NCBI RefSeq assembly: GCF_003932785.1
Contig: NZ_RQYT01000013.1
Coordinates: 1-64,000, forward strand
DNA: 64,000 bases
Source of the DNA: Arachnia propionica
GTDB lineage: Bacteria; Actinomycetota; Actinomycetes; Propionibacteriales; Propionibacteriaceae
Reading direction: 5' to 3'
Positions within the stretch are counted from its first letter, which is position 1; each line of letters starts with the position of its first letter. The notes under the pieces were generated by a model. It was not told the DNA's origin, searched no databases, and saw only the letters and a list, made by a program, of their open reading frames with translations. Below, piece by piece: positions 8,291 through 16,933 of the stretch. Made by a program: the position numbers and the translations under genes.

Positions 8291-11200
8291 CAGTCCTCCA
8301 GTCCTCGCCGGGCCGAGGTGGCCCCTCCTGCTGTGGGTGCGGCCAGGGCGATGAGCGCCAGCAGCACGAAGACCTGCCAGCCGAAGGCACCCCACGCGGG
8401 ACGCAGCCCCCAGCTGAGGGTTCCGCCGGTCCCCGCCGGGAGGGTGAAGCCGACCGGCGGCCCCTCCAGCGCCTCCTCCAGGCGGACCCCGTCGACGCGC
8501 ACCTCCCACCGGGTGTCCTCGGCCTCGGCCAGGGCGAGCAACCGCTCGGAGTCGGCGGCCTCGACGTGCCCGTCGACCACGGGGACCACCTCGGTCCCGG
8601 TCTCGATCCGGACCCTCGAGGGCAGCCCGACGACGGTCCAGACCACCGTGTCGTCATCGGCCGGGTTGCGCGTGAGTCCTGCCGCGTTCCCCACGGCCGC
8701 CAACTGCTCGGCGCTGAAGCCGCGCATCCACACGTGGCTGATGCCGCTGCGAGCCAACCGCTCCGCGAGGTCCTCCGGGGCGTCGCCGCCCCCGAAGAGC
8801 TGGACCAGGGCGGCGTGGTCGGCCTCGAAGGAGCCGGCCGGGTGCCGCTCCCCCGAACCCCAGCCCGGCTGGGTGGCGTCGACGATGTTCCACGCGATCC
8901 GTCCCTCCTGCACGGCCTGGATCATGAGCACGCGTGTCCCACGGGGGGAGGCCATCACGTCGCGCACGTAGCCGGGCAGCGCCGACGGACGGTTCGTGAC
9001 CGGCCCGGCGAATCCCAGGACCACCCACACGCCGAGGGCGAGGCAGGCGACCCCGGTCAGTGCCCCCAGGACGACGCGTCGGTCCGTCCGGGGCCGTTCC
9101 TCGTTCTCCCGCAACGCCACGATCGGGGCGAGCAGGGCGGCGACGATGAGCAGCGCCCACCCGGACAGCAGGGGACGTGCCTCACCGCCGTGGACCGGGA
9201 TCGCGAGGCGGGAGAGCAGGGCCCCCAGCACGACCGGCACCCCCACTCCGAGGAGGACCAGCAGGCGCTGTCGGGGCATGGTGAGCCGGGCCGTGGCGTA
9301 GGCGGCGGCCAGGCCGAGCACCGCGAAGAAGATGATGTTGGCCACCGCGGGGAATCCCGACGGCAGGATGCGGCCGGCGAACAGGGCGAGGTCGGCCGGG
9401 ATGAAGGTCGGCCACGCCAACGGATCCGGACCGGTCAGCATCCGACCCGGCCAGGCGACGAGGGTGGGCACCCACGGTGCCATGAACGCCGCGGGCAGCA
9501 GCACGATGATGAGCACCTCGACCAAGCGGTGACGACGCAGCACCACCCACACGACCCCGGCGATCGCGGCCAGCACCCACAGCAGCGGCCATGCCGCCGT
9601 GCCGATGAGGAGCCAGAAGGCCGCCCCCGCCGGGGCACGCAGCCGTTCCGCCCCCGCGGACTCATCCGTGACGATGACGAGGAGGGCGTGGGCCAGGGCG
9701 GGGAACACGATCGCGAGGGCCATGCCCCCGACGTCGCCGGCCGTGACGAGACCGAGCAGGAGGGTGGCAGCCGCCCACACGCCCGACACGATCGCCGCGG
9801 TCCCCTGGGTGACGTCGAGGCGACGCAGCAGCGAGTGGGCGCTCAGCGCCGCGAGCAGCGGCACGAGGACCAGGGCCGCGATGACGAGCCACTGGGGGAT
9901 GCCGAGGGTGAACATCGACAGGAAGGCGCCGATGGACAGCCAGGGGGCGTTGGCCCCGGGGGTGTCGACGACGGGGGTCAAGGCACGGGACCACGCCGCC
10001 TGGAAGCCGTCGGGGGCGGGGAGCAGGCCCCCGCCGAAGACCTCCCCGCCCCCCAGGAGGGTGCGCGCGGCGATCGCGCCGCCGAGCACGAGCAGGGTGG
10101 TCAGGAGGGCGACCGGGGTGAAGACGCGTCGACGAGTGGGGCCGCCCGCGTAGTCGTCCCCGGTCATCTCGTCGATGCTGATCCCGGACTCCTGGTTGGT
10201 GAAGTCCCGGTAGCGCTCCGCGATGCCCGAGCCCAGCTTGTCGAAGGCGTTGCGGACCGGCCAGAACCGGTTGGGCAGCAGGGCCGAGACGTCGCGCGGT
10301 TCGCCCTGCACGCGGGAGCGCAGGTTGCGTACCCGGTCCGGCTCCGCGACGAGGCGGCGGGCCGCGCGGATCTCCGCCTTGGCGAGGCGCGGGGACTTCA
10401 GCAGCAGGAACCCGAGTGCCCGCAGCCAGCTCACGACCACGAGGGCGAGGATCCGCCGCGGTTTCCCGCCCCGGGACGCGACGAGACGCAGGGCCGCCAG
10501 TCGATCCTCCTCGTGGGGGTCGACGCCGTGTTGGGTGGTGCGCTCCCCCGTCATCCCCGCCTGACGGTGGGTGAGGGCCGCCTCCGGCCAGGTGGTGACC
10601 CTCCCCCCGGCCTCGTGGGCACGCCAGCCGAGCTCGACACCGTCGCGGTGATGGGGAAGCTCCGGGGCCAGACCGCCGAGCCCCCGCCAGGCGGCGCCGC
10701 GGATGAGCAGGCCGGCGGTCGATCCGCCGAGGGTCTCCTTGGCCCGGTCCTGCCCCTGGTCGATGTCCCCCTCCTCGACGCTGCTCACCCTCCGACCGGA
10801 GCGCGTGATGGTCTGTCCGATCTCGGACAGGGTCTCGGGGTAGTTGCGCCGGCGGGGCTGCAGCAGCTTCGGGAACAGCAGGTCGGCGTTGGTGAGGGCC
10901 GCGCCGCGGAGCAGCTGCCCGAGGGCGTCGGGTGCCGGGGCGGAGTCGTCGTGGAGCAGCCAGATCCAGGGCTCGTCACCGCGCAGCACGTGCTGGACGG
11001 CCTGCCCGAATCCCCAGCCGGGGTCCCCGTTGACGACGGCGTCGAGGACACCCGCGGCCCGCGCCTGTTCGAGGATGGATCTGGAGGAGTCGGTGGAGCC
11101 GTTGTCGACGGCGATGATGCGTCCCGGACGGGGATTGAGCGCCTGGAGGGCCCTCAGCTGCCGCACGATCCAGTCCGCCGCGTTGTGGACGACCATGACG

Positions 11201-11298
11201 GCGACCACGTCCATGGGGTTGATGGGGTTGGGGACGTCGTCGTCGGGTTCCTCGTCGATCCATGACCACAGGTCGTCGATGGCGCCATCGGAAGTCAA
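8290..11298 (-). CDS. Large membrane glycosyltransferase, GT2 N-terminal domain
   Basis: A 1002-residue protein. Residues ~27-270 form a GT-A domain: VVAVMVVHNAADWIVRQLRAL, RIIAVDNGSTDSS and LLHDDSAPAPDAL (the DDS supplies the metal-binding acidic pair). After a ~100-residue linker there are about 12 hydrophobic segments from residue ~385 to ~770, then an extracytoplasmic C-terminal domain and a last membrane helix. The architecture fits an envelope glycosyltransferase handling a lipid-linked sugar. The TTG start at 11298 has AGGAGG about 8 bases upstream, a strong site that decides the start. It is translationally coupled to DUF5719. Substrate unknown. Confidence 0.8.
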   Translation of the reverse strand: MTSDGAIDDLWSWIDEEPDDDVPNPINPMDVVAVMVVHNAADWIVRQLRALQALNPRPGRIIAVDNGSTDSSRSILEQARAAGVLDAVVNGDPGWGFGQAVQHVLRGDEPWIWLLHDDSAPAPDALGQLLRGAALTNADLLFPKLLQPRRRNYPETLSEIGQTITRSGRRVSSVEEGDIDQGQDRAKETLGGSTAGLLIRGAAWRGLGGLAPELPHHRDGVELGWRAHEAGGRVTTWPEAALTHRQAGMTGERTTQHGVDPHEEDRLAALRLVASRGGKPRRILALVVVSWLRALGFLLLKSPRLAKAEIRAARRLVAEPDRVRNLRSRVQGEPRDVSALLPNRFWPVRNAFDKLGSGIAERYRDFTNQESGISIDEMTGDDYAGGPTRRRVFTPVALLTTLLVLGGAIAARTLLGGGEVFGGGLLPAPDGFQAAWSRALTPVVDTPGANAPWLSIGAFLSMFTLGIPQWLVIAALVLVPLLAALSAHSLLRRLDVTQGTAAIVSGVWAAATLLLGLVTAGDVGGMALAIVFPALAHALLVIVTDESAGAERLRAPAGAAFWLLIGTAAWPLLWVLAAIAGVVWVVLRRHRLVEVLIIVLLPAAFMAPWVPTLVAWPGRMLTGPDPLAWPTFIPADLALFAGRILPSGFPAVANIIFFAVLGLAAAYATARLTMPRQRLLVLLGVGVPVVLGALLSRLAIPVHGGEARPLLSGWALLIVAALLAPIVALRENEERPRTDRRVVLGALTGVACLALGVWVVLGFAGPVTNRPSALPGYVRDVMASPRGTRVLMIQAVQEGRIAWNIVDATQPGWGSGERHPAGSFEADHAALVQLFGGGDAPEDLAERLARSGISHVWMRGFSAEQLAAVGNAAGLTRNPADDDTVVWTVVGLPSRVRIETGTEVVPVVDGHVEAADSERLLALAEAEDTRWEVRVDGVRLEEALEGPPVGFTLPAGTGGTLSWGLRPAWGAFGWQVFVLLALIALAAPTAGGATSARRGLED

Positions 11299-11319
11299 GC
11301 GGATCCCCTCCTGTCAGCC

Positions 11320-11340
11320 GCCCCTCCCGGCGGGAGGGGC
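11320..11340 (-). terminator. GC-rich hairpin after whiB
   Basis: A perfect 10-bp inverted repeat (GCCCCTCCCG / CGGGAGGGGC, one central base) between the whiB stop and the glycosyltransferase start. There is no U-tract, so termination may be partial; its position fits the end of the whiB transcript. Confidence 0.5.
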
Positions 11341-11395
11341 TCGCGTTGACGATAGCCCAAGGACCGTGCCGGAGCCAGATCCTCCGGGGCAGGAG

Positions 11396-11653
11396 TCAGA
11401 TCGCCTGACGCTTCAGCTTGCGCCGCTCCCTCTCGGACAGTCCCCCCCAGATGCCGAACCGTTCGTCGTGGGCCAGCGCGTACTCCAGGCATTCGCTGCG
11501 CACGGTGCAGCTGGAACAGACGCGCTTCGCCTCGCGGGTCGATCCCCCCTTCTCAGGGAAGAAGGCCTCCGGATCGGTCTGCGCGCACAGGGCATGCTGG
11601 TGCCACGCAAACTCTTCGTCCGCCCCCGCCGTGAGTTCCCAGATGTTGTCCAT
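11396..11653 (-). CDS. whiB: WhiB-family iron-sulfur transcription factor (WhiB2/WhmD-like)
   Basis: An 85-residue protein with the four-cysteine Fe-S ligands (C23, C46, C49, C55; CSSC core), the GIWGG turn at 67-71 and a basic C-terminus ERRKLKRQ for DNA contact. The ATG at 11653 is chosen over an upstream in-frame start because a GGGGGAGG site precedes it and the longer version would extend into the promoter. Neighbourhood (DUF3499/metallopeptidase/glycosyltransferase side) matches mycobacterial whiB2, a regulator of cell division and septation, so orthology is likely but inferred from position. Confidence 0.92.
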   Translation of the reverse strand: MDNIWELTAGADEEFAWHQHALCAQTDPEAFFPEKGGSTREAKRVCSSCTVRSECLEYALAHDERFGIWGGLSERERRKLKRQAI

Positions 11654-11674
11654 GCCTCCCCCTTTCACCTGAAA

Positions 11675-11703
11675 ATTACACACGCGCAATTCCAGGGAGT
11701 CAA
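11675..11703 (-). promoter_or_regulatory. whiB promoter (-35/-10)
   Basis: Minus strand TTGACT (11703-11698), a 17-base spacer, then TGTAAT (11680-11675). Both boxes are close to sigma-70 consensus. The -10 lies 21 bases before the whiB ATG, leaving a short leader with a good ribosome-binding site. Confidence 0.65.
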
Positions 11704-11755
11704 GCGCGTTCGGCGAGTCGGCTTGCAAACTGCGCATCCACGTCGCTCATCCTTG

Positions 11756-12592
11756 TCAACCCTTCGTCGCTCCCTGGGTGAGGCCCGAGACGATCCAGCG
11801 GCTGGCCACCGCGAACAGGAGCATCGTCGGGACGATGGTCATGACGGCGGCCGCGGACAACGGTCCCCACTCGATGTTGAAGCCGGAGATGAAGCTGTTG
11901 AGGGCCGTCGGGATGGTGCGGGCGTCGTCACGGTTGATCAGCGTCGTGGCGAGGAACAGCTCGTTCCAGCAGTTGACGAAGTTGAAGATGAACGTCGCGA
12001 TGATCCCGGGGGTCATGGCAGGCACGATGACCCGCCACAGCGCCCCCAGCCTCGTGAGCCCGTCGACCATCGCGGCCTCCTCCAGGCTGTCGGGAACCCC
12101 TGCGAAGAAGCCCCGCAGCATGATGGCCGAGAACGGGATCGTCATGGCGATGTAGACGAGCACCAGGCCGAATCGGGTGTCCACCAGCCCCAGGTCCGTG
12201 AACACCTGGTAGAGCGGGCCGAGGGCGATGAAGGCCGGGATCATCTGGGTCACGAGGAAGGCCCCCATGACCGCTCCCCTACCCCGGAACGAGAACCGGG
12301 ACAGCACGTACCCGCTGAGCAGCGCGATGAGGGTCGCGACGGTCGCGGCGGCGGAGGAGACGACGAGCGAGTTCACGAGGTAGGTCCCGAACTGGGCCTT
12401 GTCCAGCAGCGAGGTGTAGTTCTCGACGCTGACCTCGCGCGGCCAGTAGCGCACCGGGTACTCGGCGATGTGCCGGGCGGGTTTGAGCGAGGTGAGGATG
12501 ATCCAGTAGAGCGGGAAGATGGTGATGAGCAACCACAACCCGAGGCCGGCCACCCGAACGACGCGGAGCAGGAGTGGGTCCTTGTGGATCAC
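11756..12592 (-). CDS. ABC sugar-transporter permease, MalG type
   Basis: A 278-residue inner-membrane permease of the carbohydrate-uptake (CUT1) class with six hydrophobic segments. The cytoplasmic EAA loop reads SLEEAAMVDGLTRLGALWRVIVPAMTPGI (split here by family convention into EAA-x3-G). Overlaps the MalF-type gene by 4 bases, so the two half-channels are made together. The operon has no ATPase gene; CUT1 systems in actinobacteria often share a distant MsiK-like ATPase. Confidence 0.9.
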   Translation of the reverse strand: MIHKDPLLLRVVRVAGLGLWLLITIFPLYWIILTSLKPARHIAEYPVRYWPREVSVENYTSLLDKAQFGTYLVNSLVVSSAAATVATLIALLSGYVLSRFSFRGRGAVMGAFLVTQMIPAFIALGPLYQVFTDLGLVDTRFGLVLVYIAMTIPFSAIMLRGFFAGVPDSLEEAAMVDGLTRLGALWRVIVPAMTPGIIATFIFNFVNCWNELFLATTLINRDDARTIPTALNSFISGFNIEWGPLSAAAVMTIVPTMLLFAVASRWIVSGLTQGATKG

Positions 12593-13536
12593 GTCTCAGC
12601 CCTCCTTGACAACAGGGCGAGGTACAGGCCCGTGAAGCAGATGAGCACGCCCATGACGATGAAACCCAGGGCGGAGGCCACACCGTAGTTGCCCTGCTGG
12701 GTGAACTGGATCATCCAGGTCGTCGCGATCTGAGTGCGGTCGCCGGGGCCGCCACCGGTCATGCCGTAGATGACGTCGGGGAAGTTGAAGATCCAGATCA
12801 CCCTGAGCAGCACGGAGAGCACGAGGGTGCTGGCGATCGTGGGGATCGTCACCTGGAACAGGGTCCGCCAGCGCCCGGCCCCGTCGATGGCTGCGGCCTC
12901 GAGGATCTCCTCGGGGACCGACTGGAGCGCGGCGAGGATCATGATGGCGAAGAAGGTCACCCCGTACCAGATGTTCGCCACGATGACGGCGAACATGGCG
13001 AGTTCCGGTTTCGCGAGCCACGGGATGGGGGCGTCGACGATCCCCATCCGCATGAGGAGGTCGTTGACCACGCCGAACTCGGAGTTGAACATCCACCGGA
13101 AGAGGATCCCGATGAGGAATCCGGAGACGGCCCACGGGTAGAACACCACCGCCTGGTACAGCCCGCGGAACCGGAACCGCTTGCGCAGCCCCAGCGCGAT
13201 GAGGAAGCCGATGACGAACTGTGGCACCAGCGAGCCGATGACCCAGATCACCGAGTTCCACATCGTCGACAGGAACAAGGGGTCGGACACGAGGGTCCTG
13301 AAGTTGTCGAGACCGATGAACGGGGTGGCGGTCAGGTCCCACAGCGACCAGCGCCTGAAGGCCATCTCGCTCCCCCGGAACAGGGGGAAGTAGGTGAACA
13401 CCGCGACGAACACGACGGCAGGGGCCAGGAAGCCGAGGATGGTCAGCGCCGTGCGGAGGCGGAAACTCCTGCCCCGGGTGGGGTGACCGCTCGCAGCGGC
13501 CGCCCCACCCGGGCCGACGGGGGCAGGCTGGGACAT
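12589..13536 (-). CDS. ABC sugar-transporter permease, MalF type
   Basis: A 315-residue permease with a Pro/Gly/Ala-rich cytoplasmic N-terminus (MSQPAPVGPGG) and six membrane segments. EAA loop: VPEEILEAAAIDGAGRWRT. The ATG at 13536 overlaps the stop of the binding-protein gene (TGATG), fixing the start; the upstream extension is inside that gene. Partners are the MalG-type permease downstream and the lipoprotein upstream. Confidence 0.9.
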   Translation of the reverse strand: MSQPAPVGPGGAAAASGHPTRGRSFRLRTALTILGFLAPAVVFVAVFTYFPLFRGSEMAFRRWSLWDLTATPFIGLDNFRTLVSDPLFLSTMWNSVIWVIGSLVPQFVIGFLIALGLRKRFRFRGLYQAVVFYPWAVSGFLIGILFRWMFNSEFGVVNDLLMRMGIVDAPIPWLAKPELAMFAVIVANIWYGVTFFAIMILAALQSVPEEILEAAAIDGAGRWRTLFQVTIPTIASTLVLSVLLRVIWIFNFPDVIYGMTGGGPGDRTQIATTWMIQFTQQGNYGVASALGFIVMGVLICFTGLYLALLSRRAET

Positions 13537-14834
13537 CACCCGGCCCACTTCTCGGTCCAGTACTGGTCCCATCCCTTGAGGAGATCGGTCGTGGTCATCT
13601 CACCGAGCAGCACCTTCTGCAGATCCGTCTCCGAACGCTGCATCCACTCGGTCCACCACGCCGAGCTGCGGGGCTCCGTCACGGCGATCCACGTCTCCGG
13701 CTGGGAGGTCATCGTGACGTAGGCCGCCCACGGACCGGTTCGGAAGAACTCGTCCTCACCCGCCGACTGCTGGATCGGCACGAGGGAGTTCTCCTTCGCG
13801 AACCGGGTGGAGGCCTCACCGGAGAGGAACTTCACCAGCTCGAGGGCCTCCTTCTTGTGCTTCGAGAACGACGTGATGCCCCAGCCCGCCGTCGCCAGGG
13901 GCCAGGCCGCCTTTCCCGTGGGGCCGAGGAGGTTGGGCGCGACGTTCCACTGCTCGGGGGTCAGCGAGCTCTCCTTGACCACCGCGATGACCTCGGGGTC
14001 CTGCAACAGGAAGGCGGTGGAGCCGTTGGTGAATCCCTGCACCATCTCCGGGTAGCCCCAGGCGACGGAGGACTCGGGGGATCCGGTGCGGAACAGCTCG
14101 ATGTAGGTGTCGAGCGCCTGCTGCGACTCCGGGGTGGAGAAGATGGTGGCGCCGCTGGTCACCTTGTAGGCGTTGGTGACGTCGAGGGAGTCCGCGTTGT
14201 AGGCCTCGAGGATGCTGAGCAGCTGTCCGGCGGAGTTCTTGCCTCCGCGGAAGGCGTAGCCGTAGCGGTTCTGCGACGGGTCCTGGATCTTCGCCGCCTG
14301 CTGGACGAGGTCCTCCCAGGTCTTCGGGGGGCCGTCGAATCCGGCCTCGGCGACGAGGTCCGTGCGGTAGAACAGGCTCATGCCGTAGAAGCCGTAGGGC
14401 ACGAACCAGGTCTTGCCGTCCTCGCTGGTGGCCGCGGTGCGGGCCTGCTCGGTGAGGGCCGACATCCCCTCCCAGTCCTTGAGCTCGGGGGCCATGTCGT
14501 GCAGCCAGCCGTTGTTGCTGAACGGGCCGACGGTGAGGTCACGCACCTCGAGCACATCGACCCCGGATCCCGACTGGAGCATCTGCTGGATCTTCGCGTC
14601 CGCCTGGTCGGTGGGCGGGGACACGAGTTCGACCTTCACACCCTTGTGCTGCCCCTCGAACTCCTTGATGAGGGATTTCAGCAGCTCGGTGCGGGCGGGA
14701 CTCGTGAGGGATTCGACCATCGTGATCGTGACGGGGCCGCCGTCGGCGTTCTGGCTCCGGCCGTCGCCCGCACAGGCCCCCAGGGTCAGGGCCGCGGCGA
14801 GGGTGGCCGCCGCCACGAGGTGGGTTCGTCTCAT
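13536..14834 (-). CDS. Extracellular sugar-binding lipoprotein, family 1
   Basis: A 432-residue binding protein with a lipoprotein signal MRRTHLVAAATLAAALTLGAC (lipobox LGAC, Cys21). VTITMVESLTSPARTELLKSLIKEFEGQHKG and EDLVQQAAKIQDPSQNRYGYAFRGG are typical of the MalE/UgpB-like class. Start fixed by AAGGAGG just upstream and by the 4-base overlap with the aminotransferase stop. It should deliver an oligosaccharide or polyol to the two permeases. Ligand unknown; the linked aminotransferase hints at an amino sugar or amino-acid-bearing ligand, which is inference. Confidence 0.88.
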   Translation of the reverse strand: MRRTHLVAAATLAAALTLGACAGDGRSQNADGGPVTITMVESLTSPARTELLKSLIKEFEGQHKGVKVELVSPPTDQADAKIQQMLQSGSGVDVLEVRDLTVGPFSNNGWLHDMAPELKDWEGMSALTEQARTAATSEDGKTWFVPYGFYGMSLFYRTDLVAEAGFDGPPKTWEDLVQQAAKIQDPSQNRYGYAFRGGKNSAGQLLSILEAYNADSLDVTNAYKVTSGATIFSTPESQQALDTYIELFRTGSPESSVAWGYPEMVQGFTNGSTAFLLQDPEVIAVVKESSLTPEQWNVAPNLLGPTGKAAWPLATAGWGITSFSKHKKEALELVKFLSGEASTRFAKENSLVPIQQSAGEDEFFRTGPWAAYVTMTSQPETWIAVTEPRSSAWWTEWMQRSETDLQKVLLGEMTTTDLLKGWDQYWTEKWAG

Positions 14835-16057
14835 GCTTCCTCCTTGAAGTGATTCGGTTGGGTTGGCGCATCCCCCTGTTCCCTTCGCTCGGCCCAACGG
14901 TGGAGCAGGGGGATCCCCACCGTTGCCAGGTGGTCGAGGTCGTCGATGGTGGTGTGGATGTGGGTGGACAGCCGCAGGAACCCGCATCCCTCGAAGCTCG
15001 TGAACGCCAGCGCGATGCCCGCCTCGTCGTTGAAGGGGACCCGGAGCGCATCCGCATCCTCCCGGGTGGCGCCGAGCCCCGTGGGCAGCCGGAGCAGCCG
15101 CATCGGCCCGACGGGCTGGCCCACGTCGGGCACGGGATCGTTGACGAGGCCGGCCAGGGCGTCGGCCACCCGGGCCACCCCGACATCGGCCAGTTCGGCC
15201 GAGTAGCTGCGGATGGCCTCCCAGCCGACCTCCTCGTCGAGGTGCCGCCAGGCGAAGGGGGCGACGAGCCACGCGGTGACGTCGAGGGTGCCGACGTGGT
15301 CGAAGCGTTCCGGGAAGTTCCGTCCCGCCCCCCACGAGTCGATGACGGGGTGCAGGGAGTCCCCGTCCCGGCTCACGAGCACCGCCGTCCCGCGCGGGGC
15401 GCATACGAACTTGTGCAGGTTGCCCACCCAGTGGTCGGCCTCCCGGACGACCGGGTCCGGAAGGACTCCTGGAGCATGGGCGCCGTCGACGAGCGTGGTG
15501 ACCCCCAGCCCCCTGGCCAGGGTGCAGATCTCCCCCACCGGGAAGGCCCTGGCGGTCGATGAGGTGATCTGGTCGATGACGAGGAGGCGGGGGCGGTGCC
15601 GGGTCAGGGCCTCGTGGACGAGGTCGACGACCCTCTCGGCTGCCGCGTCCAACGGGATGTGGATGCGGTGGACCCGCCCCCCGGTGCGGGCGGCCAGCCG
15701 GCTCATTCCGGCGGAGATGGCCCCGTAGCCGTGACTGGTGACCATGACGTCGACGGGCCCCTGCCCGAGGAGGGACTGGTGGACCACGCTGGCGCCCGCC
15801 GACGCGTTGGGGACGAGGGCCAGGTGGCCGTGGGGTACGTGGAGCAGGTCGGCCAGGTCCTCACGCGCCTCGGCCACCCGTTCCCCGATTGCGGCGAACC
15901 ACCGCACCGGGTTGGCCTCCATCTCGGCTCTCAACCGATGCTGTCTCTCCTGGACGGCCACGGGCACCGCACCGAACGACCCGTGGTTGAGGTGACGTAC
16001 GGCTGGGTCGAGGGTCCAGCGGACCCTCGTGTGCTGCTGATCGACTCTGAGCTGCAT
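14831..16057 (-). CDS. Class V PLP aminotransferase (isopenicillin-N-epimerase-like)
   Basis: A 408-residue fold-type I enzyme. Landmarks are HLNHGSFGAVP near the N-terminus, LLVIDQITSSTARAFPV with the PLP-binding Asp, LVDGAHAPG, and VGNLHKFVCAPRGTAVL with the Schiff-base lysine in NLHKF. This is the CefD-like branch of class V (epimerases, cysteine desulfurase relatives). The ATG at 16057 is preferred; longer versions run into the divergent regulator. It is the first gene of the sugar ABC operon, an uncommon pairing. Reaction unassigned: transamination, epimerisation or lyase chemistry are all possible. Confidence 0.85.
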   Translation of the reverse strand: MQLRVDQQHTRVRWTLDPAVRHLNHGSFGAVPVAVQERQHRLRAEMEANPVRWFAAIGERVAEAREDLADLLHVPHGHLALVPNASAGASVVHQSLLGQGPVDVMVTSHGYGAISAGMSRLAARTGGRVHRIHIPLDAAAERVVDLVHEALTRHRPRLLVIDQITSSTARAFPVGEICTLARGLGVTTLVDGAHAPGVLPDPVVREADHWVGNLHKFVCAPRGTAVLVSRDGDSLHPVIDSWGAGRNFPERFDHVGTLDVTAWLVAPFAWRHLDEEVGWEAIRSYSAELADVGVARVADALAGLVNDPVPDVGQPVGPMRLLRLPTGLGATREDADALRVPFNDEAGIALAFTSFEGCGFLRLSTHIHTTIDDLDHLATVGIPLLHRWAERREQGDAPTQPNHFKEEA

Positions 16058-16068
16058 CCTCACACCTT

Positions 16069-16079
16069 TCGTCAGACAA
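16069..16079. promoter_or_regulatory. FadR-type operator-like palindrome, proximal to aminotransferase
   Basis: TCGTCAGACAA, an imperfect version of the palindrome at 16133-16143 (one arm base differs). It fits the TNGTNNNACNA core described for FadR-subfamily GntR regulators and lies 12 bases upstream of the aminotransferase ATG. Confidence 0.6.
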
Positions 16080-16132
16080 TTGGAGCACATCTGCCGCACT
16101 CTCGGGGCAAATCTTCGCCATCTGGGCACCTC

Positions 16133-16143
16133 TTGTCTGACAA
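16133..16143. promoter_or_regulatory. FadR-type operator-like palindrome, proximal to gntR
   Basis: TTGTCTGACAA is a perfect 5+1+5 palindrome. Its centre is 64 bases (about six helical turns) from the centre of the site at 16069-16079, so two dimers would lie on the same face of the DNA in the divergent intergenic region. Confidence 0.65.
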
Positions 16144-16207
16144 TGACTCCCCTGTTCCCCCGCGGGTCATCTCCCGGATCGGCCAATGGCGTGGTTTCCT
16201 TGAGGAC

Positions 16208-16933
16208 ATGACCTCCGTGACAGCCGTGGAGACCGCCCGGCGCGGGCTGTGCCGGATGATCGCGACCGGCCTGCTCCGGTGCGGCGACCCCCTCCCCAGC
16301 GAGGCCGAGCTGTGTGAACGTTTCGGCGTCTCCCGCAGCTCCCTGCGGGAGGCACAACGCATGCTCACCGTGGCGGGTGCCCTGGAGGCCCGCCCCGGCG
16401 GCCGATGCACGGTCTCGCCGATGGGACCACCACAGATCCTCCACGGGTTGGAGATGGTCTTTCCCCTCCTGCCGCTGGACCGCTACCTCGAGCTGTTCCC
16501 GTTGCGTGAGGTGCTGGAGGGGCACGCCGCGGCCCAGGCGGCGGCCCGCCTCACCGACGAGGGTCGGGACAGGATCCTCGACCTGGCGGAGCAACTGGCC
16601 GCGGTCGAACCCGGTGACGAGGCGCAACGTCTCGACGCCGAGTTCCACGCCGCGATCGTGGCGGGGGCCGAGGACCCCCTCATCGCCACGCTGCTGGGAA
16701 TCATGCGCAGGCGAGGCCAGGACTACCGGGTCTTCGAGGAGGAGTCACACCGCGACCTCAAGGCGATCTCGGATGAGGCGCACCGTCGAATCGCCACCGC
16801 CATCGCCCGCCGCGACGCGGAGGGGGCCCGCTTCCTCGCGATGGCACACGTGAGGGAGACCCGTACCTGGCTGGAGGACATCCGCCCGGGCCCGGTGCTC
16901 TTCGATCAGGCGAACTCCGCCCCGCACTCCTGA
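16208..16933 (+). CDS. GntR-family regulator, FadR subfamily
   Basis: A 241-residue repressor-type protein. The N-terminal winged helix reads GLLRCGDPLPSEAELCERFGVSRSSLREAQRMLTVAGALEARPGG in sequence terms (residues ~20-65), followed by an all-helical FCD ligand domain with the usual ligands: D/E near AEFHAAIVAGAED, H in DEAHRRIATAIARRD, and AHVRETRTWLEDI. ATG at 16208 follows TTGAGGAC. It is divergent from the aminotransferase-ABC operon and two matching operators lie between, so it very likely controls that operon and itself. Its 3' end overlaps manC by 28 bases, tail to tail. Confidence 0.88.
   Translation: MTSVTAVETARRGLCRMIATGLLRCGDPLPSEAELCERFGVSRSSLREAQRMLTVAGALEARPGGRCTVSPMGPPQILHGLEMVFPLLPLDRYLELFPLREVLEGHAAAQAAARLTDEGRDRILDLAEQLAAVEPGDEAQRLDAEFHAAIVAGAEDPLIATLLGIMRRRGQDYRVFEEESHRDLKAISDEAHRRIATAIARRDAEGARFLAMAHVRETRTWLEDIRPGPVLFDQANSAPHS

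Noticed and set aside
8566-11265. 899-codon open frame on the plus strand
   Set aside because: Antisense to the membrane glycosyltransferase; composition (Gly/Arg/Asp/His-rich) is that of a shadow frame.
11754-11759. TTGACA on the minus strand as a second whiB -35
   Set aside because: It overlaps the malG-type stop and no good -10 box lies 16-18 bases downstream; the TTGACT/TGTAAT pair is better.
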